A stretch of DNA of 5,680 nucleotides from a bacterium (GTDB lineage: Bacteria > Patescibacteriota > Gracilibacteria > UM-FILTER-43-11): the NCBI GenBank assembly GCA_030426875.1, contig JAUHXI010000101.1, positions 1 through 5,680 on the forward strand. The letters are read 5' to 3'. Shown piece by piece: positions 1 through 5,160 of this stretch (its first letter is position 1; the number at the start of each line of letters is the position of its first letter). The notes beneath the pieces were generated by a model that searched no databases, had not been told where the DNA came from, and saw nothing but the letters and a program-made list of their open reading frames with translations. Made by a program: the position numbers and the translations under genes.

Positions 1-66
1 ATCGAGAGGGTTGACCAGGCCCTTTCAGGTCCGGAACAAGTCTTTCGCTTTGCGAAACCTCTCGAT
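1..66. repeat. inverted repeat with inner hairpin, between convergent gene ends
   Basis: ATCGAGAGG (1-9) is perfectly complementary to CCTCTCGAT (58-66). Directly inside the right arm is a second perfect hairpin, TTTCGC (43-48), loop TTT, GCGAAA (52-57). A weak 4-bp stem, GACC (13-16) with GGTC (28-31), would complete a three-way-junction-like fold. The segment lies just beyond the MarR stop codon, so it may help end transcription there, but no T-tract follows on either strand. It may continue left of the window. Confidence 0.4.
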
Positions 67-84
67 TACTCAAGGCGAGAATGA
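1..84 (+). CDS. possible C-terminal tail of a hypothetical protein (cut by left edge)
   Basis: Frame 1 is open from the first base and ends at TGA 82-84. It gives 27 residues that look protein-like: a start of IERVDQALSGPEQ, then VFRFAKPLDYSRRE. The stop lies 10 bases before the stop of the convergent MarR gene, a normal tail-to-tail arrangement. I do not recognise the family. Against the call, frame 2 is also open (to TAG 120-122, overlapping the MarR gene end), and the same bases hold a strong inverted repeat, so this could be a non-coding structured segment. Frame 1 is preferred only because it fits the gap without overlap. Confidence 0.35.
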   Translation: MERVDQALSGPEQVFRFAKPLDYSRRE

Positions 85-94
85 GAAACGAGGG

Positions 95-520
95 TTAGCG
101 AATTTTACCGCCCAATTCTAGTAGGAGCTTTGAGAGTGACATGGTCTCTCTGGAGTTTTTGAGAGGAGTTAATTCATCACAGAATAACTCGGCTTGCTTC
201 ATGGCTTCTTCAAATTTACGCTTTCCTCCTGACCGAAGGGTGACGTAGGTAGAGCGCGCATCATTTTTATTGACCCTGCGCCCCACTAGGCCGATCTTCT
301 CCATGCTCAATAATTGCCGGGTGACACCTGAGGCGGTGAGACCAACTTTTTCGGCCAGGTCGATGCGGCGCATTTTTCCATCCGAATCCTGATAAAGGTG
401 GAAAAGAATGATGAAATCACTGAATCCTAGGCCATCTAAATACCCTTCAAATCGGCGCTCAAGGGTCTGCTGGACACGGTTTAGATTTAGGATTAGTTTG
501 AGGTTTTCATTTATTTTCAT
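95..520 (-). CDS. MarR-family transcriptional repressor
   Basis: This 141-residue protein is full length for MarR regulators, which are dimeric winged-helix DNA-binding proteins that usually repress their own gene and neighbours until a ligand or oxidant binds. An N-terminal dimerisation helix (about 5-30) precedes the winged helix. The helix-turn-helix is RRIDLAEKVGLTASGVTRQL (51-70), followed by the recognition flank LSMEKIGLVGRR (71-82) and the wing with the family signature N86-D87-x-R89...V93-T94-L95. C-terminal helices (about 100-140) close the dimer. There is one cysteine (114), too far C-terminal for the OhrR-type N-terminal sensing cysteine, so no redox mechanism can be claimed. ATG 518-520 is the only sensible start and has no Shine-Dalgarno sequence. 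No co-transcribed partner is visible. The divergent membrane gene at 691 is a possible target, and the operator at 526-559 makes autorepression likely. The ligand is unknown. Confidence 0.9.
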   Translation of the reverse strand: MKINENLKLILNLNRVQQTLERRFEGYLDGLGFSDFIILFHLYQDSDGKMRRIDLAEKVGLTASGVTRQLLSMEKIGLVGRRVNKNDARSTYVTLRSGGKRKFEEAMKQAELFCDELTPLKNSRETMSLSKLLLELGGKIR

Positions 521-525
521 AGTAT

Positions 526-559
526 TTGATTAATAGTTGACTACTCAAGTATATATCAA
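526..559. promoter_or_regulatory. candidate MarR operator (34-bp inverted repeat)
   Basis: TTGATTAATAGTTGA (526-540) and TCAAGTATATATCAA (545-559) are inverted copies matching at 12 of 15 positions around a 4-bp spacer CTAC. The innermost part, TTGA-CTAC-TCAA, is perfect. The repeat covers the predicted -10 box and start point of the minus-strand MarR promoter, so a bound dimer would block it. Size, symmetry and position suit a MarR dimer site; assignment to this particular MarR is inference. Confidence 0.65.
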
Positions 560-576
560 GTTTATTTTTTGGTCAA
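548..576 (-). promoter_or_regulatory. sigma70-type promoter of the MarR gene
   Basis: Read on the minus strand, the -35 box is TTGACC (571-576, 5 of 6 to consensus), followed by a 17-bp spacer and the -10 box TATACT (548-553, 5 of 6). The predicted start point near 541 leaves a leader of about 20 nt to the ATG. The -10 box lies inside the 526-559 inverted repeat. Confidence 0.65.
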
Positions 577-603
577 GAGCTTTATTTTCCCCATTCCTCA
601 ATC

Positions 604-625
604 AGGACACAAAATTTTGTGTCCT
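604..625. repeat. 22-bp perfect palindrome, copy 1 of a GGACACAA repeat
   Basis: AGGACACAAAA (604-614) is followed directly by its exact reverse complement TTTTGTGTCCT (615-625). A near-identical copy occurs at 1358-1378. Here it lies between two divergent genes, upstream of both, where a terminator has no obvious role. A dispersed palindromic repeat or a protein-binding site fits better. Confidence 0.7.
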
Positions 626-636
626 TATGATTATTT

Positions 637-666
637 TTTAGAGACCCTTTAAATCAATGCTACAAT
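637..666 (+). promoter_or_regulatory. possible promoter of the membrane-protein gene
   Basis: TTTAGA (637-642, 4 of 6 to the -35 consensus), an 18-bp spacer and TACAAT (661-666, 5 of 6 to the -10 consensus) would start transcription near 673, leaving a leader of about 18 nt. The -35 box is weak, so the call is tentative. Confidence 0.4.
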
Positions 667-690
667 CATTCTGACTCATCTTAAATAAAA

Positions 691-1299
691 ATGAATTATA
701 CCCATTGGCTGGTGATCCTTAGTGCGATCATTAGTATCGCTGGCTCTTACGCTTACCTTCGAGACACGATTAAAGGAAAAACACAGCCCAATCGAGTAAC
801 ATGGTCCATGTGGGCTTTTGCCCCTTTACTTGGAACAATCGTTGCCATTTCGGCTAATGCCGACATGTGGGCCACGGTGAGGACTTTTTTAGCTGGTTTT
901 TTACCACTCATCATTTTTTTTGGTTCATTCTTCAATAAAAAAAGCTATTGGAAGCTGACATTTTTTGATTTGGCCTGTGGTGCCACATCACTTGTAGCTA
1001 TTTTTGTTTGGCTAATCATCAGTTCTCCCAAAATGGCTATATTATTATTAGTCATTGCAGATGGTTTTGCTGCCTTGCCGACCCTTCGAAAGGCATGGCT
1101 TAAACCCGAAACAGAAACTAAAATCACTTATGCGGCTGGTTTTCTAGGTGTGGTTTTGATTTTACCATCCATACCTGTGTGGAACATTGAAAATTCTGCT
1201 TTTCAGATTTACTTGCTCATTGTAAATTTTATTTTGCTCATTGCCGTTTTCCGAAAGTGGCTTTTTCCCAATCTAAAATTGAAGACGGATGTGGATTAG
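691..1299 (+). CDS. seven-helix membrane protein with duplicated halves, PQ-loop-like
   Basis: The 202-residue protein is almost entirely hydrophobic with no signal peptide or soluble domain. By eye the helices are about 5-23, 39-56, 62-81, 89-111, 115-131, 145-163 and 170-188, giving a 3+1+3 layout. The loops after helices 1 and 5 are related: L23-R24 followed ten residues later by R35-V36-T37-W38 matches L132-R133 followed ten later by K144-I145-T146-Y147, a constant offset of 109. This is the architecture of PQ-loop/SWEET-type proteins, small-molecule carriers or receptors built from two three-helix bundles, but the canonical Pro-Gln pair is absent, so the relationship is inference and no substrate can be named. 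Proteins with a GKTxPNRVTW segment are, as I recall, common uncharacterised membrane proteins in Patescibacteria. The ATG follows an A-rich leader without a Shine-Dalgarno sequence. The gene stands alone, divergent from the MarR gene and convergent with the glycosylase gene. Confidence 0.8.
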   Translation: MNYTHWLVILSAIISIAGSYAYLRDTIKGKTQPNRVTWSMWAFAPLLGTIVAISANADMWATVRTFLAGFLPLIIFFGSFFNKKSYWKLTFFDLACGATSLVAIFVWLIISSPKMAILLLVIADGFAALPTLRKAWLKPETETKITYAAGFLGVVLILPSIPVWNIENSAFQIYLLIVNFILLIAVFRKWLFPNLKLKTDVD

Positions 1300-1344
1300 A
1301 ATGTCATGAAGGCGACATTATATAATGTCGCCTTCATGACATTC
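1299..1344. repeat. 46-bp perfect palindrome between convergent genes
   Basis: The left half begins GAATGTCATGAAGGCG (1299-1314) and continues to 1321. Every base from 1299 to 1321 pairs with its partner at 1322-1344, 23 of 23 with no spacer; symmetry breaks at 1298/1345. The first base is the last base of the upstream TAG stop. In RNA it would form a very stable hairpin in either direction, so it could act as a shared bidirectional terminator, but no T-tract follows on either side. It could also be a protein-binding or repeat element. Confidence 0.85.
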
Positions 1345-1357
1345 ACCACCCTTCGCC

Positions 1358-1378
1358 AGGACACAAGATTTTGTGTCC
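1358..1378. repeat. GGACACAA palindromic repeat, copy 2
   Basis: GGACACAA (1359-1366) and TTGTGTCC (1371-1378) are perfect inverted arms around GATT. The 21 bases 1358-1378 match 604-624 at 20 positions. The repeat abuts the stop codon (1379-1381) of the minus-strand glycosylase gene and could form a hairpin at the end of its transcript, but no T-tract follows. Confidence 0.7.
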
Positions 1379-2503
1379 CTACGGCAATAATTTAAAAGGT
1401 TGTCGTGCCAACTCTTTCCCATTCACAAGGATGGCGATTTCATGTTTCCCTGAATAATGTTTGCGAGTTGTCATTGCTTTAAACGACTGAAATTTCTTAA
1501 ATTCAATCGTTTTTTTATCACAGTCCAACTCCTGAATTTTAAACACCTTGTCGCTCAATTTTCCGTTCGATTTAAGGAAATGAATGGCATATTCCACTCG
1601 AATTTTCCCTAATTTAGAATCTTTGGTCTTGAGTCGAAAGGAAAAATGGAGTTTTTGATTCATTTTTACGTTTTTATCCACCATTAATGTTTCAATGTGG
1701 ATGTGTGATGGATCGGTGAATCCAAATAACTCCAACGCTTCGACATTCCCGCTTTTGAGGAGGGTGCGGAGACTGTGTTTTTGAATGAAGTGCATCTCTT
1801 TTTTATTTTGCTTTCCAGAGTTCCTCCATCGTTTCAAGGTTCTAAGCGCCAGACGGGGATCCACTTTAGAAATATCATTCATGCTATTAGCCACTGAGCG
1901 AGTTACATAGCGGGTTTTGTCAAAATAAAGTTGGTCCAAAATGGGGATTAAATCGTTTGCCTCCCATACAATTTTTTGGGCCCATGGCAGTTTAAGCCGA
2001 GATCCCTCGCTGGCCAAGCGTCTTTGATGGTAATTGTCTGATTGGGCCAACTCCAGCATGACCCTGTGAGTTTTTTGTGGAAATTTATTGATGAAATAGC
2101 GAATGGATCCTTCGACCGAAAAGCGTTTCGTCATTTCTTTAAGGGCTTTGATGGATAGCTCATAATTTTTTGCGTCACAACCATTCTGAGCCACAAATTC
2201 AGAGAGGGGAGCGAAGATAAAGTCTCCAAAATCATCATCTACTTTTGTGGGGTCGAGTTCTGGTGGGAGCGAATTTAGAAGGATATCGATGGATGCTTCA
2301 TAATCATCTGGTAGATATTGTTTCAACATTTTTTCCATATGATCAATCCGCTGTTTGAGTTCTAGTTTTGGAAATTCACTTAAAACCCCCTTTGAAAATG
2401 CTTCACCTTGAAAATCAGAATAAGCTTTTTTGATCAAATCAGCCAAATAATTGACTTTTTTGGGGTTGAAAAGGTGGTCTTTGAGAGAGAATTTTTTGGA
2501 CAT
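1379..2503 (-). CDS. alkC: AlkC-type DNA alkylation-repair glycosylase with C-terminal Ig-like domain
   Basis: The 374-residue protein is a member of the HEAT-like-repeat DNA glycosylases (AlkC/AlkD superfamily), which excise cationic alkylated bases such as 3-methyladenine without flipping the base. Residues about 8-260 form the helical repeats. Family blocks are clear: HQRRLASEGSRLKLPWA (159-175), YVTRSVANSMNDISKVDP (199-216) and FIQKHSLRTLLKSGNVEALE (239-258), followed by LFGF. From about 265 to 374 the protein changes to alternating beta-strand segments (MNQKLHFSFRLK, IRVEYAIHFLK, HEIAILVNGKEL), matching the Ig-like domain that distinguishes the longer AlkC proteins from the shorter AlkD type. 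It should act in the cytoplasm as the first enzyme of base excision repair. No other repair gene is beside it. ATG 2501-2503 lies only six bases after a -10-like TATACA, so the transcript may be leaderless. I am confident of the family, less so of the exact lesion range. Confidence 0.9.
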   Translation of the reverse strand: MSKKFSLKDHLFNPKKVNYLADLIKKAYSDFQGEAFSKGVLSEFPKLELKQRIDHMEKMLKQYLPDDYEASIDILLNSLPPELDPTKVDDDFGDFIFAPLSEFVAQNGCDAKNYELSIKALKEMTKRFSVEGSIRYFINKFPQKTHRVMLELAQSDNYHQRRLASEGSRLKLPWAQKIVWEANDLIPILDQLYFDKTRYVTRSVANSMNDISKVDPRLALRTLKRWRNSGKQNKKEMHFIQKHSLRTLLKSGNVEALELFGFTDPSHIHIETLMVDKNVKMNQKLHFSFRLKTKDSKLGKIRVEYAIHFLKSNGKLSDKVFKIQELDCDKKTIEFKKFQSFKAMTTRKHYSGKHEIAILVNGKELARQPFKLLP

Positions 2504-2509
2504 GTCTAT

Positions 2510-2539
2510 TGTATAGATTCACACTAATTTTAGTGGAAA
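2510..2539 (-). promoter_or_regulatory. candidate leaderless promoter of the glycosylase gene with internal palindrome
   Basis: On the minus strand, TTTCCA (2534-2539, 4 of 6), an 18-bp spacer and TATACA (2510-2515, 4 of 6) end six bases before the ATG, putting the predicted start point at or next to the first codon. The perfect repeat CACTAA-TT-TTAGTG (2522-2535) occupies the spacer and the edge of the -35 box, a typical repressor-site position. Alternative -10 registers such as TACAAT exist. Confidence 0.45.
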
Positions 2540-2540
2540 A

Positions 2541-2582
2541 AGCGGTTTAATTATATATTTTTTACTTGACTAATTAGCCGCT
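2541..2582. promoter_or_regulatory. inverted repeat in the divergent alkC-padR promoter region
   Basis: AGCGGTTTAATTA (2541-2553) and TAATTAGCCGCT (2571-2582) are inverted copies apart from one substituted and one extra base. They flank a 17-bp AT-rich segment, and the padR -35 box lies at the inner edge of the right arm. The arms are about one and a half to three helical turns apart, compatible with a dimeric regulator such as PadR, but no binding protein can be assigned from sequence. Confidence 0.45.
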
Positions 2583-2595
2583 ATTTGTTAAATAG
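2566..2595 (+). promoter_or_regulatory. candidate padR promoter and overlapping operator
   Basis: TTGACT (2566-2571, 5 of 6 to the -35 consensus) with a 16-bp spacer leads to TTAAAT (2588-2593, 4 of 6). The perfect inverted repeat CTATTT-GTT-AAATAG (2581-2595) covers this -10 box. PadR proteins commonly repress themselves, so an autoregulatory site is plausible. The classic ATGT-N8-ACAT PadR site is not present. Confidence 0.45.
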
Positions 2596-2620
2596 TAGAT
2601 GCACGTAATTATTTTTTCAT

Positions 2621-2962
2621 ATGAAATTCTCTCGCGAAATCATGAAAGGAGCGACTCCGTTTGTCATTCTTCAGTCCCTCCATCAGCTTAAAGAGGCCTA
2701 TGGCTATCAGCTGATGAAATCGATTCGTGAGCATAGTGATGGGATTTTTGATTTTCCTGACAGCACGCTTTATCCCATATTGTACCGGCTGGAAGCCAAG
2801 GGCTTAGTTGAGAGTGAGGTTAAAGAAATGCCTAACAAAAAGTCTCGCCGTTATTATTGGTTGACTGAGAAAGGGTTGGATTATTTGGGGGTTCAAGGTA
2901 AGGAAATGGAGCATTATGTCAAAGGCTTGCAGCGTTTTTTGCCTGGAGAAACCTTTGCTTGA
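2621..2962 (+). CDS. PadR-family transcriptional regulator
   Basis: The 113-residue protein is full length for the short PadR class (single winged helix plus one C-terminal dimerisation helix). Conserved features in order: an N-terminal helix leading to YGYQLMKSI (27-35); the recognition-helix block DSTLYPILYRLEAKGLVES (47-65), the family hallmark; the wing with RRYYWLTEKG (76-85); and a C-terminal helix (about 86-107). PadR proteins are dimeric repressors of detoxification, efflux or envelope-stress genes. Many sit directly upstream of a membrane-protein gene they control, but here the next gene is 356 bp away with its own strong promoter, so this copy looks orphaned, with the divergent alkC promoter as the nearest alternative target. 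ATG 2621 follows an AT-rich leader with no Shine-Dalgarno sequence. The stop is TGA, which argues against TGA recoding in this organism. Confidence 0.92.
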   Translation: MKFSREIMKGATPFVILQSLHQLKEAYGYQLMKSIREHSDGIFDFPDSTLYPILYRLEAKGLVESEVKEMPNKKSRRYYWLTEKGLDYLGVQGKEMEHYVKGLQRFLPGETFA

Positions 2963-3083
2963 GTTGCTTGTAAAACGTTTGCTGACTGTAGTCAAAAGCC
3001 ATAAAAAGAGTGCGGCTTAACTCCTTCTTTGAGTCGAATCGCTCTCATGCACTTAGAGCTGTTCAAAATCTTCACATATCATC
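2963..3083. other. non-coding stretch after padR, no clear terminator
   Basis: This is the first part of a 356-bp gene-free gap. Only weak symmetric pieces are visible: AAACGTTT (2973-2980), TGAC-TGTA-GTCA (2983-2994) and AAGCC/GGCTT (2996-3000 and 3014-3018, 13-nt loop). None is followed by a T-tract, so no intrinsic terminator for padR can be called. The bases from about 3056 onwards may be flank of the structured element that follows. Confidence 0.5.
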
Positions 3084-3186
3084 CATTTTCACCTCTTTTC
3101 CGCCGATACTGCGTCATTCGTCGTTCATTTAGCCCTGCTAAACCTCACTCCTCCTTCCTCGTATCCACTAAAAAGAGATAAAAATC
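3084..3186 (-). repeat. 103-nt imperfect palindromic element, probably structured RNA or dispersed repeat
   Basis: Outer arms 3084-3109 and 3161-3186 pair at 19 of 26 positions. Four of the seven exceptions become G-U pairs only if the minus strand is transcribed, leaving three mismatches. The central hairpin TTTAGC-CCT-GCTAAA (3128-3142) is perfect and has exactly the same axis (base 3135). Between arm and hairpin are two equal 18-nt unpaired segments, which carry a direct repeat: 3112-3126 and 3143-3157 match at 11 of 15 positions, purine-rich on the minus strand. Shared axis plus wobble bias suggest an RNA-level fold. From memory, closely similar sequences recur in intergenic regions of unrelated bacterial genomes, but that could not be checked. 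Confidence 0.6.
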
Positions 3187-3271
3187 ATCTAAAATGGAGA
3201 TCTCAGACAGGTTCTTAGAGACCAGGGGGATGTCCACGAAGTCATGTCTATTTTTAACGGCCTCCACAGCT

Positions 3272-3300
3272 TTGGCTTTATTTGGAGTGTCTGATATAAT
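3272..3300 (+). promoter_or_regulatory. strong extended -10 promoter of the DUF3068-binding-protein operon
   Basis: TATAAT (3295-3300) is a perfect -10 box preceded by the extended element TGA (3292-3294). TTGGCT (3272-3277, 4 of 6) lies 17 bp upstream. Transcription would start near 3307, about 12 nt before the ATG, giving a very short leader. It is the best promoter in the window. Confidence 0.7.
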
Positions 3301-3318
3301 CGAGCCATTCAACCTAAA

Positions 3319-5157
3319 ATGGACATGAGGCATTTTAAATCCAAAAGATCAGTTAAGCTTAGTATCGCACTTGCTTCATTCATACTTATGCCACTGTGGA
3401 TTTTTTTCGTTGCCCCATTTTTTACAAAGCTATCTGCCGATTTTTCCTACCAAGTTGACATGATTTCACTGGATGATTTTTATGATCCGGATGAAGGTGA
3501 GTTTACGGGTGAAAACCTTTCTGTCACTCATTTTTCTTATGAAGTTGTCGAAGTTGAAGGAGGTATTTTAACGATTAGAAATGTATTCGATGTTCGCACC
3601 TTGGATGGGGAGGGTATTTACGCGGGCGAAGAATTTTTTGGCATTGATGCTAAGACGGGCGCACATGTTATAGGGCATGGAGATCGTGACCGTGAGGGGT
3701 ATCTTTTTGCACCTCGGAATCTAAGAAAAGGGGAATCATTCATTCACTGGCGAGTTGGCAATGATTTACCGGCCCATATGCAATATATGGATGAAGAAAT
3801 ACTGTTTGGATTACCGGTTTACCGATATGAAACCGATTATGATGGTCAGCATATCGACCACACAGAAAGTAGGAGTGATTCACCCGAAAAAGGGGTTCGG
3901 CTGGAGCCATACATGACCCTCTGGGTTGAGCCAGTAACAGGTTGGGTGGTGCAGGCGCATGACGAAGCAGTAAACTATTACTATGATATAGAGACAGGTG
4001 AACCCCTGGAGCCACTCAATTCTTTTTCAAATGAATACCAGAGCTCTAGTGTTATTCAGCAGGTTAAAACTGCTAAGCAGATGAAGTTCATTTTTAAATT
4101 AGTCGAAGTCATGATTCCAGCCCGTCTTGGGCTCATTGGAGTTTCATTGTTAATTTCTTTAAAGAAAAAACCATTGGCTATTCGGGTATTCGGCACTGGT
4201 TTTGTAGTGCTGAGTTTATATTTTTGCTGCCTACTTCATTCTTTGCCCTCCGAGGATGTCATCAAAATAGGTATTGCTCGCTGGGTGCCTGAGGGCAATA
4301 GTCAATATGATTATAATATTAAAGGATTTAAAGATGCCCTATCTCAAGCTGGTTATGTTGAGGGGGAAAATGTTGAATATTACCTCGGTTCTGCAAGTGC
4401 TGAGCCTGAGTCACAACGCCAGATCATTCAATCATTCTTAGATCAAGAAGTGGATATGATTTATTCGCTTACAACCACAGGAACCCTCATTGTCAAAGAG
4501 GAGGTTAGTGATATTCCTGTGATTTTTTCCATTGTGACTTATCCCGTGGAGTCGGGATTGATTCATTCGTTAAGCAACTCAAAAAATAATTTGGTGGGAA
4601 CGCGAAATTGGGTTCCAATAGAAGGTCAGCTCCAAGTTTTTTTAGAAATCGTTCCAGATGTGCAATCCATTGGATTCATTCGTCATGTAGGAGAGTTAAA
4701 TTCGCAAATTCAATTTGATAAAATGAGGCAGGCGACTGAAAGTTTAGACATTGAATTGGTCGACATTACTGTTCAAAATAAAGAGGAGGTGACTCAAGTG
4801 TTGAGTGAGTCTTTGAATCAAGTAGACTCCCTTTATTCCGCTTGTGACACTTTAGTTCAAGGTGAGGCAGAGTCACTCATTGTAGCTTTTGCAAAAGAGA
4901 ATCAACTCCCTTCTTTTTCATGTAATATTTCCGGTCCATTTGAAGGTGACTTAGTTGGAACCGTTGCTGATTTATATCAAATAGGTAAAATGGCTGGGAA
5001 TAAAGCAATTCTTATTTTAGAAGGGGCAACCCCTATTTCATTAGAGACAGATACCGCCCTAAGACCATATATTTATGTCAATCAAACCACTGCGGATGAG
5101 TTAGGCATCACCATTCCTCAAGGTATTTTATCTAAAGCTGAAGAAATAATCCATTAA
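3319..5157 (+). CDS. membrane fusion protein: DUF3068/PorA-like domain joined to ABC-type substrate-binding domain
   Basis: The 612-residue protein has two parts. The first is DUF3068-like: helix 1 (about 13-35) ending in WIFFVAPFFTKLSADF, then an extracellular region (36-255) with the family-like blocks ILFGLPVYRYETDY (161-174) and LWVEPVTGWVVQ (201-212). Helix 2 (about 263-281), a basic turn KKKP (282-285) and helix 3 (about 287-307) form a hairpin through the membrane. The second part (314-612) is a complete ABC_sub_bind-type binding fold: IKIGIARWVPE (315-325), GFKDALSQAGYVEGENVEY (336-354), DIPVIFSIVTYPVESGLI (398-415), the hinge region, and the tail ADELGITIPQGILSKAEEII (592-611). Positive residues on the short turn place both large domains outside the cytoplasm. 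The binding domain is tethered by helix 3, which has no proper lipobox. ATG 3319 or in-frame ATG 3325 could start it; neither has a Shine-Dalgarno sequence. No ABC permease or ATPase is nearby, and a Cache sensor gene follows after three bases. The ligand is unknown. Confidence 0.8.
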   Translation: MDMRHFKSKRSVKLSIALASFILMPLWIFFVAPFFTKLSADFSYQVDMISLDDFYDPDEGEFTGENLSVTHFSYEVVEVEGGILTIRNVFDVRTLDGEGIYAGEEFFGIDAKTGAHVIGHGDRDREGYLFAPRNLRKGESFIHWRVGNDLPAHMQYMDEEILFGLPVYRYETDYDGQHIDHTESRSDSPEKGVRLEPYMTLWVEPVTGWVVQAHDEAVNYYYDIETGEPLEPLNSFSNEYQSSSVIQQVKTAKQMKFIFKLVEVMIPARLGLIGVSLLISLKKKPLAIRVFGTGFVVLSLYFCCLLHSLPSEDVIKIGIARWVPEGNSQYDYNIKGFKDALSQAGYVEGENVEYYLGSASAEPESQRQIIQSFLDQEVDMIYSLTTTGTLIVKEEVSDIPVIFSIVTYPVESGLIHSLSNSKNNLVGTRNWVPIEGQLQVFLEIVPDVQSIGFIRHVGELNSQIQFDKMRQATESLDIELVDITVQNKEEVTQVLSESLNQVDSLYSACDTLVQGEAESLIVAFAKENQLPSFSCNISGPFEGDLVGTVADLYQIGKMAGNKAILILEGATPISLETDTALRPYIYVNQTTADELGITIPQGILSKAEEIIH

Positions 5158-5160
5158 ACC

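Noticed and set aside
23..42. CAGGTCCGGAA resembles the conserved tip of bacterial SRP RNA.
   Set aside because: The bases after the GGAA loop (CAAGTC) do not pair as GGA would, and the flanking helix-8 internal-loop sequence is missing, so it is not a functional SRP RNA.
298..306. Lipobox-type idea for the second domain of the fusion protein (LSLYFCC).
   Set aside because: Tyr-Phe before Cys does not fit the lipobox, and the segment is internal, after two earlier membrane helices; a transmembrane anchor fits better. Numbers given are residues of the 3319-5157 protein.
753..1127. Two 60-codon minus-strand frames (753-935 and 945-1127).
   Set aside because: Both are antisense to the clear membrane-protein gene and their translations show no recognisable domain.
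1299..1378. Canonical Rho-independent terminators for the two convergent genes.
   Set aside because: The hairpins are strong, but neither is followed by a run of T on either strand, so they are listed as palindromes or repeats rather than terminators.
604..1378. A composite transposon or insertion sequence around the membrane-protein gene.
   Set aside because: The flanking 21-bp units are self-palindromes rather than terminal inverted repeats, no target-site duplication is visible, and there is no transposase.
2804..2995. 63-codon minus-strand frame over the padR 3' half.
   Set aside because: It is antisense to the conserved PadR wing and C-terminal helix and is best read as a shadow.
3189..3323. 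Direct repeat CTAAAATGGA at 3189-3198 and 3314-3323.
   Set aside because: Only 10 bases, AT-rich, with no further similarity on either side; chance is adequate.
3740..4015. 91-codon minus-strand frame inside the fusion gene.
   Set aside because: It is antisense to well-matched DUF3068-like blocks and its His/Pro/Leu-rich translation is typical of a shadow frame.
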